Source: Symsagittifera roscoffensis
Lineage: Eukaryota; Xenacoelomorpha; Acoela; Convolutidae
Assembly: GCF_963678635.1 (NCBI RefSeq)
Contig: NC_087070.1
Location: 44,683,467-44,747,466, forward strand
Length of the DNA: 64,000 nt
Direction of reading: 5' to 3'
Shown here: positions 34,442 through 45,360 of the stretch, piece after piece
How positions within the stretch are numbered: the first letter of the stretch is position 1
Layout of the letters: each line of letters opens with the position of its first letter
Notes under the pieces: generated by a model
Told to the model about the DNA's origin: nothing
What the model saw: the letters and a program-made list of their open reading frames with translations, nothing else
The model's database searches: none
Program-made: the position numbers and the translations under genes

Positions 34442-35199
34442 CTAGCTGTCTTCTTCCATGTCTCCTTTCGCCTTGACTCCCGTCCGGATCCATTTGGAGA
34501 GGTTGCTTGTCAACTTGTCATTCTTTTGGGCTCCTATCAGATCCGACAGCCTATATCTCGCCTTGACGTGTTCCTTTGAAGCCATTATTTGACCATTCAT
34601 TTCTCCAGAACTGTGGATGTCATCTTTCAATTGGACGCAAAATATCCTCCTCAGGATCTTCCTGTCATCTTCTGGCACCAGGTTTGTTCTAACATTCGAG
34701 TTACATGAAAGCTCCCTGAACGGTTTCCTTGATACTGCGATTCTCTCAAGTTCTTCGCCTCCACGCACCTCCTGCTGATCCAAGTTGTACGTTCCTGAGG
34801 AGGGATCCGTTCGTAGTTCCCTATCTCGGTGCCTCATCTTCTCTTCAGCCAGTATCATGCATAGACTATATTGATCATCGTTGCCTTTCTCTGAGTCTTC
34901 ATCCCATTCTTCACACTCCCCGGACAAATTTCTTTCTTCAGCATCTTCCTCTGCACTGTCCCTCTCCCCGGACTCTTGACTCAGTCCCAGGTGTTCAGCC
35001 TCCTCCCTCCTTGAATGCTACCTTCTTCTTCCTTCCTGACCATTGTCCTCTCAAGTGTCTCTTCAGGGATCCTTTTAACCAGTGACTGCAAAACTTCTTT
35101 CCCATCAGGTTTCCTTTCTTTCGAGGTTTCCAGACTTGTCGAGCCATCTCGTGAGTGGAAGACTGTCATACGTTTCCTTATCCATGAAGGAGAAGCCAT
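34442..35199 (-). pseudogene. RNase H-integrase linker, native context (array copy 1)
   Basis: Frames 34981-35199 and 34442-34927 encode a charged linker (TMVRKEEEGSIQGGRR, then MSGECEEWDEDSEKGNDDQ and IGAQKNDKLTSNLSKW) leading into the integrase N-terminus. This is the only copy in which the linker continues past the DDIHS-GEMNGQI point into pol. In the other two copies it switches to gag there. Stops near 34928 and 34436 break it. Confidence 0.6.
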
Positions 35200-35827
35200 C
35201 TTTGATTTCTGGCCTATCCGCCTCTTTATGTTCCTGTCTCTCGTAGAACTCCGTCTTCTTACTCAAGCTGTCAGCATTTTGATGTTTGTCTCTCGTCCTA
35301 TGCTCAATTATCATGTTTTACCCATCCAGGCGAACTATCCATCTCCCTATGTAGCTTTGATCCATTGAGTACGTTTTCAACCAGCTGAGTGCCCTGTTGT
35401 CGACTCGTAACCTGAATGGCTCGCTGCCTAGGTATGCCCTGTATTTCTTGTCAAAGGTAACCACTGCGAACATCTCTTCTTTGTGCGCCCCGTAATTCAT
35501 CTTCGTATCACTCAAGACTTAACTCCCGTATGCTACTGGTCACAAGACTGTCTTCCCATTCCACTCTTGCTCTTGTTGGAGAATGCCAGAAATCGCTACT
35601 ACCCATGCATTTGTATCCAGCACGTACATTCCCTTTTCCATTGGCATCCCTAGCACCGGTGCTTCGCACATTTCCTTCTTTATTCTCTGGAATGATTCTT
35701 CCGCCGCGTTGTTCCACGTGAACTTCTTGCCTTTGTGCCTCATTAGTTGTTGCATCGGGTACACCCTGTCCGCGTAACCCTTGATAAACTCCCTGTAGTA
35801 GTTCGCAAAACACAGGAAGCTCATCAA
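35105..35827 (-). pseudogene. RNase H domain, array copy 1
   Basis: Frames 35540-35827, 35318-35515 and 35105-35314 together show the connection (YYREFIKGYADRVYPMQQLM), the first RNase H strand (YVLDTNAWVVAISGILQQ), YGAHKEEMFAVVTFDKKYRAYLG, RVDNRALSWLKTY, and HRTRDKHQNADSLSKK. The usual TDAS Asp is Asn here (DTNA). RNase H removes the RNA strand during reverse transcription. Stops between frames are shared with the other copies. The 3' end fuses to the linker through the local deletion. Confidence 0.8.
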
Positions 35828-35851
35828 TGGATGTTCCGTTTTTGGCGATTT

Positions 35852-36911
35852 CTATGTCAGAACCGCTTCTACTGCATCTGGGTCTGCTCTGATGTCATGT
35901 CTATCCACCATTGTCCCCAGGTATTTTATCGAGTTCTTGAGTATTTCACACTTTGATGGTTTGCATTTTAGTCCCGATCTCTTCATGCAGGCGAACACCT
36001 CGTCCAGTCGTTCGATATGATCCTCTAGTGTCGTCGTCGCAATTACCACTTCATCCACGTAGCACATTACCAGGTTGCCGTATTTCTTTGTTACACCGAT
36101 CAATGCGTGTGCCATCAATCGTTGAAATGTGGCCGTGGCGTTGCAAAGACCAAAAGGCATCCGTTTCCATTGAAACAGCCCCAGCTCGCAGGCAAACCCT
36201 GTCTTGTCCCTGTCCTGCTTCCTCAGTGGTACCTGCCAGAAAGCTGATCCTAAATCAAGAGTCGTAAAAAAATTTTACGTCCCCCAACTTTGAGAGGCTC
36301 TCATCTATTCTAGGTATGGGATAGGCATCCTTCACCGTGACGGAGTTCAGATATCGAAAGTCGCAGCAAAACCTTAATTGGTCGCCCTTCTTTTTAGCCA
36401 TCACTACTCTACACGCCCACGGTGATTTGGATGGTTCTATCATATCATTTTCTAGTAAGGTCTCTATCTCCTTTCTACATGCATCCGATTTGTGTGGGGT
36501 CATACGCCTCGCCCCCTCCCTATGCGGCACCGCCGTCTCCTCAAGCTCTATTTAATGCTCAACAAAATTACAACATCCAATATCTGCTTTATGTCTCGAA
36601 AAAACATCCTCATTCCTCTCTAGTACATCCTTGATGGCTGCGAGCTGTTCATCCGTTACCTTGCCCCTCAAGTGCTCTATTTCAGGTAAAACTGGTTTAT
36701 CCATTTCCATTTCCTCTAGTGTGTGTCTTTCTGGGAAACTGGAACAGCTCGAAAGTCCATTGTCTGTCTCTGACATAAGTAACTCCACAAGACCTGATGA
36801 ATCTTTTATTTTCTTCAATCGTCTCAAGATACACTTCTTGTCCCTGTGATTGGGACATTCAAGTACTTCATTCTCTTTTACATTTTCAGTCATTTCATAT
36901 CGAGTTTTCAC
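35852..36911 (-). pseudogene. Reverse transcriptase, array copy 1
   Basis: Frame 36552-36911 holds the pre-RT segment (DKPVLPEIEHLRGKVTDEQL) and ends at VEH-TAA. Frame 36255-36530 has YDMIEPSKSPWACRVVMAKK and LRFCCDFRYLNSVTVKDAYP. Frame 35852-36160 has MPFGLCNATATFQRLMAH and the active-site block CYVDEVVIATTTLEDH. The active site therefore reads YVDE, not YVDD. A run of seven T (sense) near 36270 shifts the frame between the last two parts. This is a gypsy-type RT, inactive as it stands. Confidence 0.85.
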
Positions 36912-37021
36912 AGGTTAAGCATATCCCAGCTTCCTCCTCCGCTGGATTTTGACGGGTATGTCAAGAGTATTCAACAAGACACTGATGCAGAGGCCGCTCT
37001 TGGTTATCGAGAAGGATCTTC

Positions 37022-38170
37022 CTAAAACAGCAGCACTTTGACTGTTTGGATTTGGACTATGCAAACTTGCTTGTTATCGCTTAGTTCATTATATTTTTTT
37101 ATCCGTAAGCTCACAATTTCCGCTTTGTTTGCTTTCAGCCTTACCCTCCTAGTCAAGAAAACCGGCGCTTTATTCTCATTTGCCATTATCAGGTTTACCG
37201 GTTTAATTACGTCCTTCCTATCCGGGTTCCGAATCCTGAACATGGCATTGTTCAGATCAATCGTTACGTCGAAATTCCTGATTAATTCTCTGCCTACAAT
37301 GAACTGGTCAGACTCATCTAGGTTCTCCACCACAAGAAAGCTCATCCGCAGGTTGCGTTCCCCTAGATTTAGGGCTATTATTGGTGTTCTGCCTAGTACC
37401 CGCAGCGCCCCTTTGTTTGCAGCTGATAGCCGTATTGTTGAGTCTATCAAATCATCTGTTTCGAAACCCATTCGCTCCCAAGTTTCGATTGATATAACGC
37501 TCAAGACCGCTCCCGTATCAAGTAACCCGCGTAACTGTGTCTTCTTGCCACTTATGTCAAGCACGTGCGCTGATACGTCCGCCTCCGTCTCGATGTGCAT
37601 TGCATCCTCCTCCAACATGGCGCAGTGTCCAATCGATGTCACTTTTAGTTCTACCCTGCCCATGTAGATTTGTCCCGTTAAGTCTTCGTCACATGTTATC
37701 ATAGTTTTCGTGTAGATGTTTGTCCCATCTATGTTTAACATCACCTCATGCGGACCATAGGCTTCCGTGTACCTATTCTTGACACGGACTGACTTGCTGC
37801 CACCTCTTGTGAGTAGTGCCCTCAAGGCTCTAGAAATTGTCGGCGGACTTATTGCACTTAAGTAATCTGCGTACACATCGATGTGCATTATTGTCTGGTC
37901 GCTCGGTTCACTCAGGTTTCTCGCTACTTCATGGCAGCCCACAGTGATTATTGACATTATTCTGGCTCCGATATTTGTTATGCCGAATGGCTTGCCCGTC
38001 ACCATTTTTAGAGTGTCGCAATTTCCACCCCTTGTCGCTCCCACTTCGGCTTCCGGTATCGGCATCGACATACTTAACGTCTCATTCAACTTCTGCTTTT
38101 CGATTTCCTGCTTTAGTCGTTGCTCGATCTCTTTCGTCGCAAATCTTGTTTCACTTTGTTGATGGCCTCC
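37022..38170 (-). pseudogene. Retropepsin-like protease, array copy 1
   Basis: This 355-codon open frame (37022-38089) has an N-terminal part of unknown fold (GRVELKVTSIGHCAMLEEDA), then the aspartic protease domain with LRGLLDTGAVLSVISIETW as active site and the second strand RTPIIALNLG. The frame ends VQIQTVKVLLF because a base change shifts it relative to the family B element, where the same place reads NPDSQSSVILGRSF. The active-site DTGA is intact. The protease releases Gag and Pol proteins from the polyprotein. The upstream Ala/Glu-rich linker extends to about 38170. Confidence 0.8.
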
Positions 38171-38229
38171 GCCGCTGCCTTTTCATAGTTAATTGCTAGA
38201 GGATTCTTGTTCTCGGCCTCTATGGCATT

Positions 38230-39491
38230 CTTAACTTGCACTACAGCCTTCACCGTTTTTGTCGGTAGTTCCGCACTCGGTGCCTCCGTGTTTTATGTGT
38301 CAAACTCGACTTGCCTGTTCCTCGTGTTATGTACCGTCGCCAGCGCCAGTTTGTGTTTGGATGACTCTGGTTCTTCACTGCTTCCCAAAACAACGGACAG
38401 TCCATCCTGAAGTGGCCCTCTTGATTGCAGAAGAAGCATCTTGCACCTATCTTGATGATCAGGCCGCTGTAGAACTCATGTTATTCCGCCTGGCTCATAT
38501 CTTCCTCATCGGACGCATATCCCAGACTTTTCATGACTTGCTTGTACGTCGTGCAATCCGCCATATGATGATCCGCTGACCCGCAATTTGCGCATGATCT
38601 GCGTTGGTCCTTGTCTTCTCTAGGCTTGTACCATGATGACCTCTGTGGTTGACTCCCCCCTTGCATGTTTCTATTCTATGGGATCGAGTAATTCTTTGGT
38701 TAATTCTTCCGGCGTCGGTGCCTTGTCTTTCGATAGTGTATAATATGTTGCTAACATTGTTCTCAAGTCGTCACTTTTAACCCCATCGATAAACTTCGAG
38801 GCGATGCTGAAGTTCCTTCTATTTGTTGATTCTTGGGGATCACTCCTTCTTCTCAAGCTCTCAAGATCATCCAGGAACCAATCGATTGATTCATTGTCCC
38901 TCTGTCTTTTCTTTTCGAATCTCATCATAGCCTGGTGACCCTTCATTCCCGATCCGAATCGGTTCAACATTAATTCGAAGATTTTGTCTGCAGTATCACG
39001 TTCCTCTTCCTTCTTTGCAACTACACACTTTAACGCCGTGCCTTCCAAATTGCTGAGTATCGCTGTGCAGGCTTGTCTCTCGTCGTTCAAGTTGTCTTGT
39101 TCCAAATATAGTCTCATGACTTCTACCTAAGTGTCGATGCATCCGTCTGAGTCGTCCTTAAATTCTTTTGGCCTCTTGAAGGTTTTCCTGGACTTGCCTT
39201 CTTCTCTTTCACTCGAGTCCGTGTTCCTCGTAGCGAACGCTTCCAATGTCCTATTCATCATCTCCCAGGTGCTAGCCCACGTCGTGGCATCATGTCCCAC
39301 ATTATTGCTAGTTGTCGAATCCCCCGGACCACTTGTCGTGTTTCAGGTTCCACTCTTCATAATTGTCCTTGCCCCCCTGGTCCTGTGCTCGCTGCGCCCC
39401 GGGGTAACGGTAACGGTGTTGACTCCCGCTTGTTCCGTTGTGGTTCCACGAAATCGACTCTGTTTCCCTGCGTTCGATCTGTTAACGGCTT
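38230..39491 (-). pseudogene. Gag capsid and zinc-knuckle region, array copy 1
   Basis: Frame 38671-39117 carries the gag capsid-type segment (AILSNLEGTALKCVVAKK, LNRFGSGMKGHQAMMRFEK, IASKFIDGVKSDDLRTML). Frame 38481-38666 has a first zinc knuckle, SCANCGSADHHMADC, and downstream translation (about 38370-38470) gives a second, CFFCNQEGHFRMDC. An in-frame TAG (39127-39129) replaces the Trp of IDTW just before the capsid segment, as in the other two copies. A TAA separates the two knuckles. Frame 39357-39539 crosses the array junction, joining linker (KDDIHSPGEINGQI) to gag (KPLTDRTQGNRV). Confidence 0.8.
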
Positions 39492-39539
39492 TATTATTTG
39501 ACCATTAATTTCTCCAGGACTGTGGATGTCATCTTTCAA

Positions 39540-40147
39540 TTAGACGCAAAATATCCTCCTCAGGATCTTCCTGTCATCTTCTGGCACCAGGTTTGTTCTA
39601 ACATTCGAGTTACATGAAAGCTCCCTGAACGGTTTCCTTGATACTGCGATTCTCTCAAGTTCTTCGCCTCCACGCACCTCCTGCTGATCCAAGTTGTACG
39701 TTCCTGAGGAGGGATCCGTTCGTAGTTCCCTATCTCGGTGCCTCATCTTCTCTTCGGCCAGTATCATGCATAGACTATATTGATCATCGTTGCCTTTCTC
39801 GGAGTCTTCATCCCATTCTTCACACTCCCCGGACAAATTTCTTTCTTCAGCATCTTCCTCTGCACTGTCCCTCTCCCCGGACTCTTGACTCAGTCCCAGG
39901 TGTTCAGCCTCCTCCCTCCTTGAATGCTACCTTCTTCTTCCTTCCTGACCATTGTCCTCTCAAGTGTCTCTTCAGGGATCCTCTTAACCAGTGACTGCAC
40001 AACTTCTTTCCCATCAGGTTTCCTTTCTTTCGAGGAGTTCTCGCCACCATCCGCCTCATTTATTCTCAATATCGTGACATCTGGTTCTTCTTCACCCTTA
40101 GTGTGTACCACAGGTTTATCGTCTGCCAATTTCTCGGGTAATCTCAT
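39540..40147 (-). pseudogene. RNase H-integrase linker, array copy 2
   Basis: Frames 39890-40147 (MRLPEKLADDKPVVHTKGEE...) and 39540-39836 (MSGECEEWDEDSEKGN...) form the linker. It ends at a TAA private to this copy (39540) just before the array junction. Confidence 0.55.
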
Positions 40148-40171
40148 TACGTCTTCATTTATCTCTGCTTT

Positions 40172-41002
40172 TCACGTTTCTACCTGGTTGAGATCATAGC
40201 ATTTTGCCTTGAGCGTCTCCCTCACAATTTTTGAATTGAGTATTATCCCTATCGGCATCCCTCGGTTCTTCTTCAAGGTTGTTTTCTCCGGAGGTTCTTT
40301 TGGTAATTCGGGGTGATCTTCTATTGGTTTGCCAGACTTGTCGAGCCATCTCGTGAGTGGAAGACTGTCATAAGTTTCCTTATCCATGAAGGAGAAGCCA
40401 TCTTTGATTTCTGGCCTATCCGCCTCTTTATGTTCCTGTCTCTCGTAGAACTCCGTCTTCTTACTCAAGCTGTCAGCATTTTGATGTTTGTCTCTCGTCC
40501 TATGCTCAATTATCATGTTGTACCCATCCAGGCGAACTATCCATCTCCCTATGTAGCTTTGATCCATTGAGTACGTTTTCAACCAGCTGAGTGCCCTGTT
40601 GTCGACTCGTAACCTGAACGGCTCGCTGCCTAGGTATGCCCTGTTTTTCTTGTCAAAGGTAACCACTGCGAACATCTCTGCTTTGTGCGCCCCGTACTTC
40701 ATCTCCGTATCACTCAAGACTTAACTCCCGTATGCTACTGGTCACAAGACTGTCTTCCCATTCCACTCTTGCACTTGTTGGAGAATGCCAGAAATCGCTA
40801 CTACCCATGCATTTGTATCCAGCACGTACTTTCCCTTTTCCATTGGCACCGGTGCTTCGCACAACTCCTTTTTTATTCTCTGGAATGATTCTTCCGCCGC
40901 GTTGTTCCACGTGAACTTCTTGCCTTTGTGCCTCATTAGTTGTTGCATCGGGTACACCCTGTCCGCGTAACCCTTGATAAACTCCCTTGTAGTAGTTTGC
41001 AA
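40172..41002 (-). pseudogene. RNase H domain, array copy 2
   Basis: Frames 40742-41002 and 40172-40717 carry the same blocks as copy 1: YVLDTNAWVVAISGILQQ with Asn at the catalytic Asp, YGAHKAEMFAVVTFDKKNRAYL, RVDNRALSWLKTY, RDKHQNADSL. The second frame is longer than in copy 1 because the TAA after VRLDG is absent and the local deletion did not occur. A nine-base deletion near 40850 removes three codons. Confidence 0.8.
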
Positions 41003-41045
41003 ATCACAGGAAGCTCATCAATTGATGTTCCGTTTTTGGCGATTT

Positions 41046-42104
41046 TCACGTCAGAACCGCTTCTACTGCATCTGGGTCTGCTCTGATGTCATGTCTATCC
41101 ACCATTGTCCCCAGGTATTTTATCGAGTCCTTGAGTATTTCACACTTTGATGGTTTGCATTTTAGTCCCGATCTCTTCATGCAGGCGAACACCTCGTCCA
41201 GTCGTTCGATATGATCCTCTAGTGTCGTCGTCGCAATTACCACTTCATCCACGTAGCACATTACCAGGTTGCCGTATTTCTTTGTTACACCGATCAATGC
41301 GTGTGCCATCAATCGTTGAAATGTGGCCGTGGCGTTGCAAAGACCAAAAGGCATCCGTTTCCATTGAAACAGCCCCAGCTCGCAGGCAAACCCTGTCTTG
41401 TCCCTGTCCTGCTTCCTCAGTGGTACCTGCCAGAAAGCTGATCCTAAATCAAGAGTCGTAAAAAAATTTTGCGTCCCCCAACTTTGAGAGGCTCTCATCT
41501 ATTCTAGGTATGGGATAGGCATCCTTCACCGTGACGGAGTTCAGATATCGAAAGTCGCAGCAAAACCTTAATTGGTCGCCCTTCTTTTTAGCCATCACTA
41601 CTCTACACGCCCACGGTGATTTGGATGGTTCTATCATATCATATTCTAGTAAGGTCTCTATCTCCTTTCTACATGCATCCGATTTGTGTGGGGTCATACG
41701 CCTCGCCCCTCCCTATGCGGCACCGCCGTCTCCTCAAGCTCTATTTAATGCTCAACAAAATTACAACATCCAATATCTGCTTTATGTCTCGAAAAAACAT
41801 CCTCATTCCTCTCTAGTACATCCTTGATGGCTGCGAGCTGTTCATCCGTTACCTTGCCCCTCAAGTGCTCTATTTCAGGTAAAACTGGTTTATCCATTTC
41901 CATTTCCTCTAGTGTGTGTCTTTCTGGGAAACTGGAACAGCTCGAAAGTCCATTGTCTGTCTCTGACATAAGTAACTCCACAAGACCTGATGAATCTTTT
42001 ATTTTCTTCAATCGTCTCAAGATACACTTCTTGTCCCTGTGATTGGGACATTCAAATACTTCATTCTCTTTTACATTTTCAGTCATTTCATATCGAGTTT
42101 TCAC
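41046..42104 (-). pseudogene. Reverse transcriptase, array copy 2
   Basis: Frames 41745-42104, 41449-41697 and 41046-41498 correspond to the three RT parts of copy 1. The same TAA after VEH (41745-41747) and the same frameshift at the T7 run near 41463 are present, as is the YVDE active site (Glu codon at 41244-41246). A one-base deletion near 41709 additionally shifts the segment after the TAA. Confidence 0.85.
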
Positions 42105-42139
42105 AGGTTAAGCATATCCCAGCTTCCTCCTCCGCTGGA

Positions 42140-42437
42140 TTTTGACGGGTATGTCAAGAGTATTCAACAAGACACTGATGCAGAGGCCGCTCTTGGTTAT
42201 CGAGAAGGATCTTCCTAAAACAGCAGCACTTTGACTGTTTGGATTTGGACTATGCAAACTTGCTTGTTATCGCTTAGTTCATTATATTTTTTTATCCGTA
42301 AGCTCACAATTTCCGCTTTGTTTGCTTTCAGCCTTACCCTCCTAGTCAAGAAAACCGGCGCTTTATTCTCACTTGCCATTATCAGGTTTACGGTATGTCA
42401 ACCTGATAATGGCAAGTGAGAATAAAGCGCCGGTTTT
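42140..42437. repeat. Fold-back rearrangement: 294-base duplication with a perfect 38-bp hairpin
   Basis: Bases 42351-42388 and 42400-42437 are perfect reverse complements separated by an 11-base loop. Forward sequence 42140-42388 (protease 3' end) is followed by its own inverted end and then restarts from the same point at 42434, giving a 294-base direct repeat. This is the signature of two template switches during replication. It is absent from copies 1 and 3. Confidence 0.95.
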
Positions 42438-42508
42438 GACGGGTATGTCAAGAGTATTCAACAAGACACTGATGCAGAGGCCGCTCTTGGTTATCGAGAA
42501 GGATCTTC

Positions 42509-43650
42509 CTAAAACAGCAGCACTTTGACTGTTTGGATTTGGACTATGCAAACTTGCTTGTTATCGCTTAGTTCATTATATTTTTTTATCCGTAAGCTCA
42601 CAATTTCCGCTTTGTTTGCTTTCAGCCTTACCATCCTAGTCAAGAAAACCGGCGCTTTATTCTCACTTGCCATTATCAGGTTTACCGGTTTAATTACGTC
42701 CTTCCTATCCGGGTTCCGAATCCTGAACATGGCATTGTTCAGATCAATCGTTACGTCGAAATTCCTGATTAATTCTCTGCCTACAATGAACTGGTCAGAC
42801 TCATCTAGGTTCTCCACCACAAGAAAGCTCATCCGCAGGTTGCGTTCCCCTAGATTTAGGGCTATTATTGGTGTTCTGCCTAGTACCCGCAGCGCCCCTT
42901 TGTTTGCAGCTGATAGCTGTATTCTTGAGTCTATCAAATCATCTGTTTCGAAACCCATTCGCTCCCAAGTTTCGATTGATATAACGCTCAAGACCGCTCC
43001 CCTATCAAGTAACCCGCGTAACTGTGTCTTCTTGCCACTTATGTCAAGCACGTGCGCTGATACGTCCGCCTCCGTCTCGATGTGCATTGCATCCTCCTCC
43101 AACATGGCGCAGTTTCCAATCGATGTCACTTTTAGTTCTACCCTGCCCATGTAGATTTGTCCCGTTAAGTCTTCGTCACATGTTATCATAGTTTTCGTGT
43201 AGATGTTTGTCCCATCTATGTTTAACATCACCTCATGCGGACCATAGGCTTCCGTGTACCTATTCTCGACACGGACTGACTTGCTGCCACCTCTTGTGAG
43301 TAGTGCCCTCAAGGCTCTAGAAATTGTCGGCGGACTTATTGCACTTAAGTAATCTGCGTACACATCGATGTGCATTATTGTCTGGTCGCTCGGTTCACTC
43401 AGGTTTCTCGCTACTTCATGGCCGCCCACAGTGATTATTGACATTATTCTGGCTCCGATATTTGTTATGCCGAATGGCTTGCCCGTCACCATTTTTAGAG
43501 TGTTGCAATTTCCACCCCTTGTCGCTCCCACTTCGGCTTCCGGTATCGGCATCGACATACTTAACGTCTCATTCAACTTCTGCTTTTCGATTTCCTGCTT
43601 TAGTCGTTGCTCGATCTCTTTCGTCGCAAATCTTGTTTCACTTTGTTGAT
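42509..43650 (-). pseudogene. Retropepsin-like protease, array copy 2, active site mutated
   Basis: Its layout matches copy 1 (42509-43576 open). The active site reads LLDRGAVLSVIS: Thr of DTGA is Arg through one base change at 43001-43003. Copies 1 and 3 keep DTGA, so this mutation arose after amplification. A duplicate fragment of the protease 3' end lies at 42369-42551 in the hairpin region, where a different frame restores the LGRSFSITKSGLCISVLLNT segment. Confidence 0.8.
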
Positions 43651-43699
43651 GGCCTCCGCCGCTGCCTTTTCATAGTTAATTGCTAGAGGATTCTTGTTC

Positions 43700-44962
43700 T
43701 CGGCTTCTATGGCATTCTTAACTTGCACTACAGCCTTCACCGTTTTTGTCGGTGCCTCCGTGTTTTTTGTGTCAAACTCGGCTTGCCTGTTCCTCGTGTT
43801 ATGTACCGTCGCCAGCGCCAGTTTGTGTTTGGATGACTCTGGTTCTTCACGCTTCCCAAAACAACGGACAGTCCATCCTGAAGTGGCCCTCTTGATTGCA
43901 GAAGAAGCATCTTGCACCTATCTTGATGATCAGGCCGCTGTAGAACTCATGTTATTCCGCCTGGCTCATATCTTCCTCATCGGACGCATATCCCAGACTT
44001 TTCATGACTTGCTTGTACGTCGTGCAATCCGCCATATGATGATCCGCTGACCCGCAATTTGCGCATGATCTGCGTTGGTCCTTGTCTTCTCTAGGCTTGT
44101 ACCATGATGACCTCTGTGGTTGACTCCCCCCTTGCATGTTTCTATTCTATGGGATCGAGTAATTCTTTGGTTAATTCTTCCGGCGTCGGTGCCTTGTCTT
44201 TCGATAGTGTATAATATGTTGCTAACATTGTTCTCAAGTCGTCACTTTTAACCCCATCGATAAATTTCGAGGCGATGCTGAAGTTCCTTCTATTTGTTGA
44301 TTCTTGGGGATCACTCCTTCTTCTCAAGCTCTCAAGATCATCCAGGAACCAATCGATTGATTCATTGTCCCTCTGTCTTTTCTTTTCGAATCTCATCATA
44401 GCCTGGTGACCCTTCATTCCCGATCCGAATCGGTTCAACAATAATTCGAAGATTTTGTCTGCAGTATCACGTTCCTCTTCCTTCTTTGCAACTACACACT
44501 TTAACGCCGTGCCTTCCAAATTGCTGAGTATCGCTGTGCAGGCTTGTCTCTCGTCGTTCAAGTTGTCTTGTTCCAAATATAGTCTCATGACTTCTACCTA
44601 AGTGTCGATGCATCCGTCTGAGTCGTCCTTAAATTCTTTTGGCCTCTTGAAGGTTTTCCTGGATTTGCCTTCTTCTCTTTCACTCGAGTCCGTGTTCCTC
44701 GTAGCGAACGCTTCCAATGTCCTATTCATCATCTCCCAGGTGCTAGCCCACGTCGTGGCATCATATCCCACATTATTGCTAGTTGTCGAATCCCCCGGTC
44801 CACTTGTCGTGTTTCAGGTTCCACTCTTCATAATTGTCCTTGCCCCCCTGGTCCTGTGCTCGCTGCACCCCGGGGTAACGGTAATGGTGTTGACTCCCGC
44901 TTGTTCTGTTGTGGTTCCACGAAATCGACTCTGTTTCCCTGCGTTCGATCTGTTAACGGTTT
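43700..44962 (-). pseudogene. Gag capsid and zinc-knuckle region, array copy 2
   Basis: Frame 44142-44588 is the capsid-type segment, 43952-44137 the first zinc knuckle and 43600-43917 the region downstream. The shared TAG is at 44598-44600. Frame 44828-45307 is a 159-codon open frame fusing the pol linker of copy 3 to gag of this copy, so the junction itself leaves an open chimera. A private deletion near 43760 removes about 12 bases. Confidence 0.8.
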
Positions 44963-45360
44963 TATTATTTGATCATTCATTTCTCCAGGACTGTGGATGT
45001 CATCTTTCAATTGGACGCAAAATATCCTCCTCAGGATCTTCCTGTCATCTTCTGGCACCAGGTTTGTTCTAACATTCGAGTTACATGAAAGCTCCCTGAA
45101 CGGTTTCCTTGATACTGCGATTCTCTCAAGTTCTTCGCCTCCACGCACCTCCTGCTGATCCAAGTTGTACGTTCCTGAGGAGGGATCCGTTCGTAGTTCC
45201 CTATCTCGGTGCCTCATCTTCTCTTCAGCCAGTATCATGCATAGACTATATTGATCATCGTTGCCTTTCTCTGAGTCTTCATCCCATTCTTCACACTCCC
45301 CGGACAAATTTCTTTCTTCAGCATCTTCCTCTGCACTGTCCCTCTCCCCGGACTCTTGAC

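Larger units (their letters stand above)
34584..39491 (-). repeat. Internal tandem array of family A, copy 1 (last in sense)
   Basis: The repeated unit runs in sense from the gag segment KPLTDRTQGN to the pol linker at attatttgacc (34584). This copy is 4.9 kb. It has a deletion of about 298 bases at 35126, removing linker sequence present at about 40036-40332 in copy 2. It continues into integrase. Confidence 0.9.
39492..44962 (-). repeat. Internal tandem array of family A, copy 2
   Basis: 5.47 kb between the two identical-type junctions at 39491/39492 and 44962/44963. At each junction gag sequence (gttaacgg-tt) is followed on the plus strand by attatttga-catt of the pol linker. This copy contains a fold-back rearrangement at 42140-42437 and a protease active-site mutation. 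Confidence 0.9.

Noticed and set aside
37038-37667. 209-codon plus-strand frame, also at 42525-43154 and 48171-48800
   Set aside because: It lies antisense to the retropepsin coding region and recurs only because that region is in the tandem array; composition and motifs belong to the other strand.
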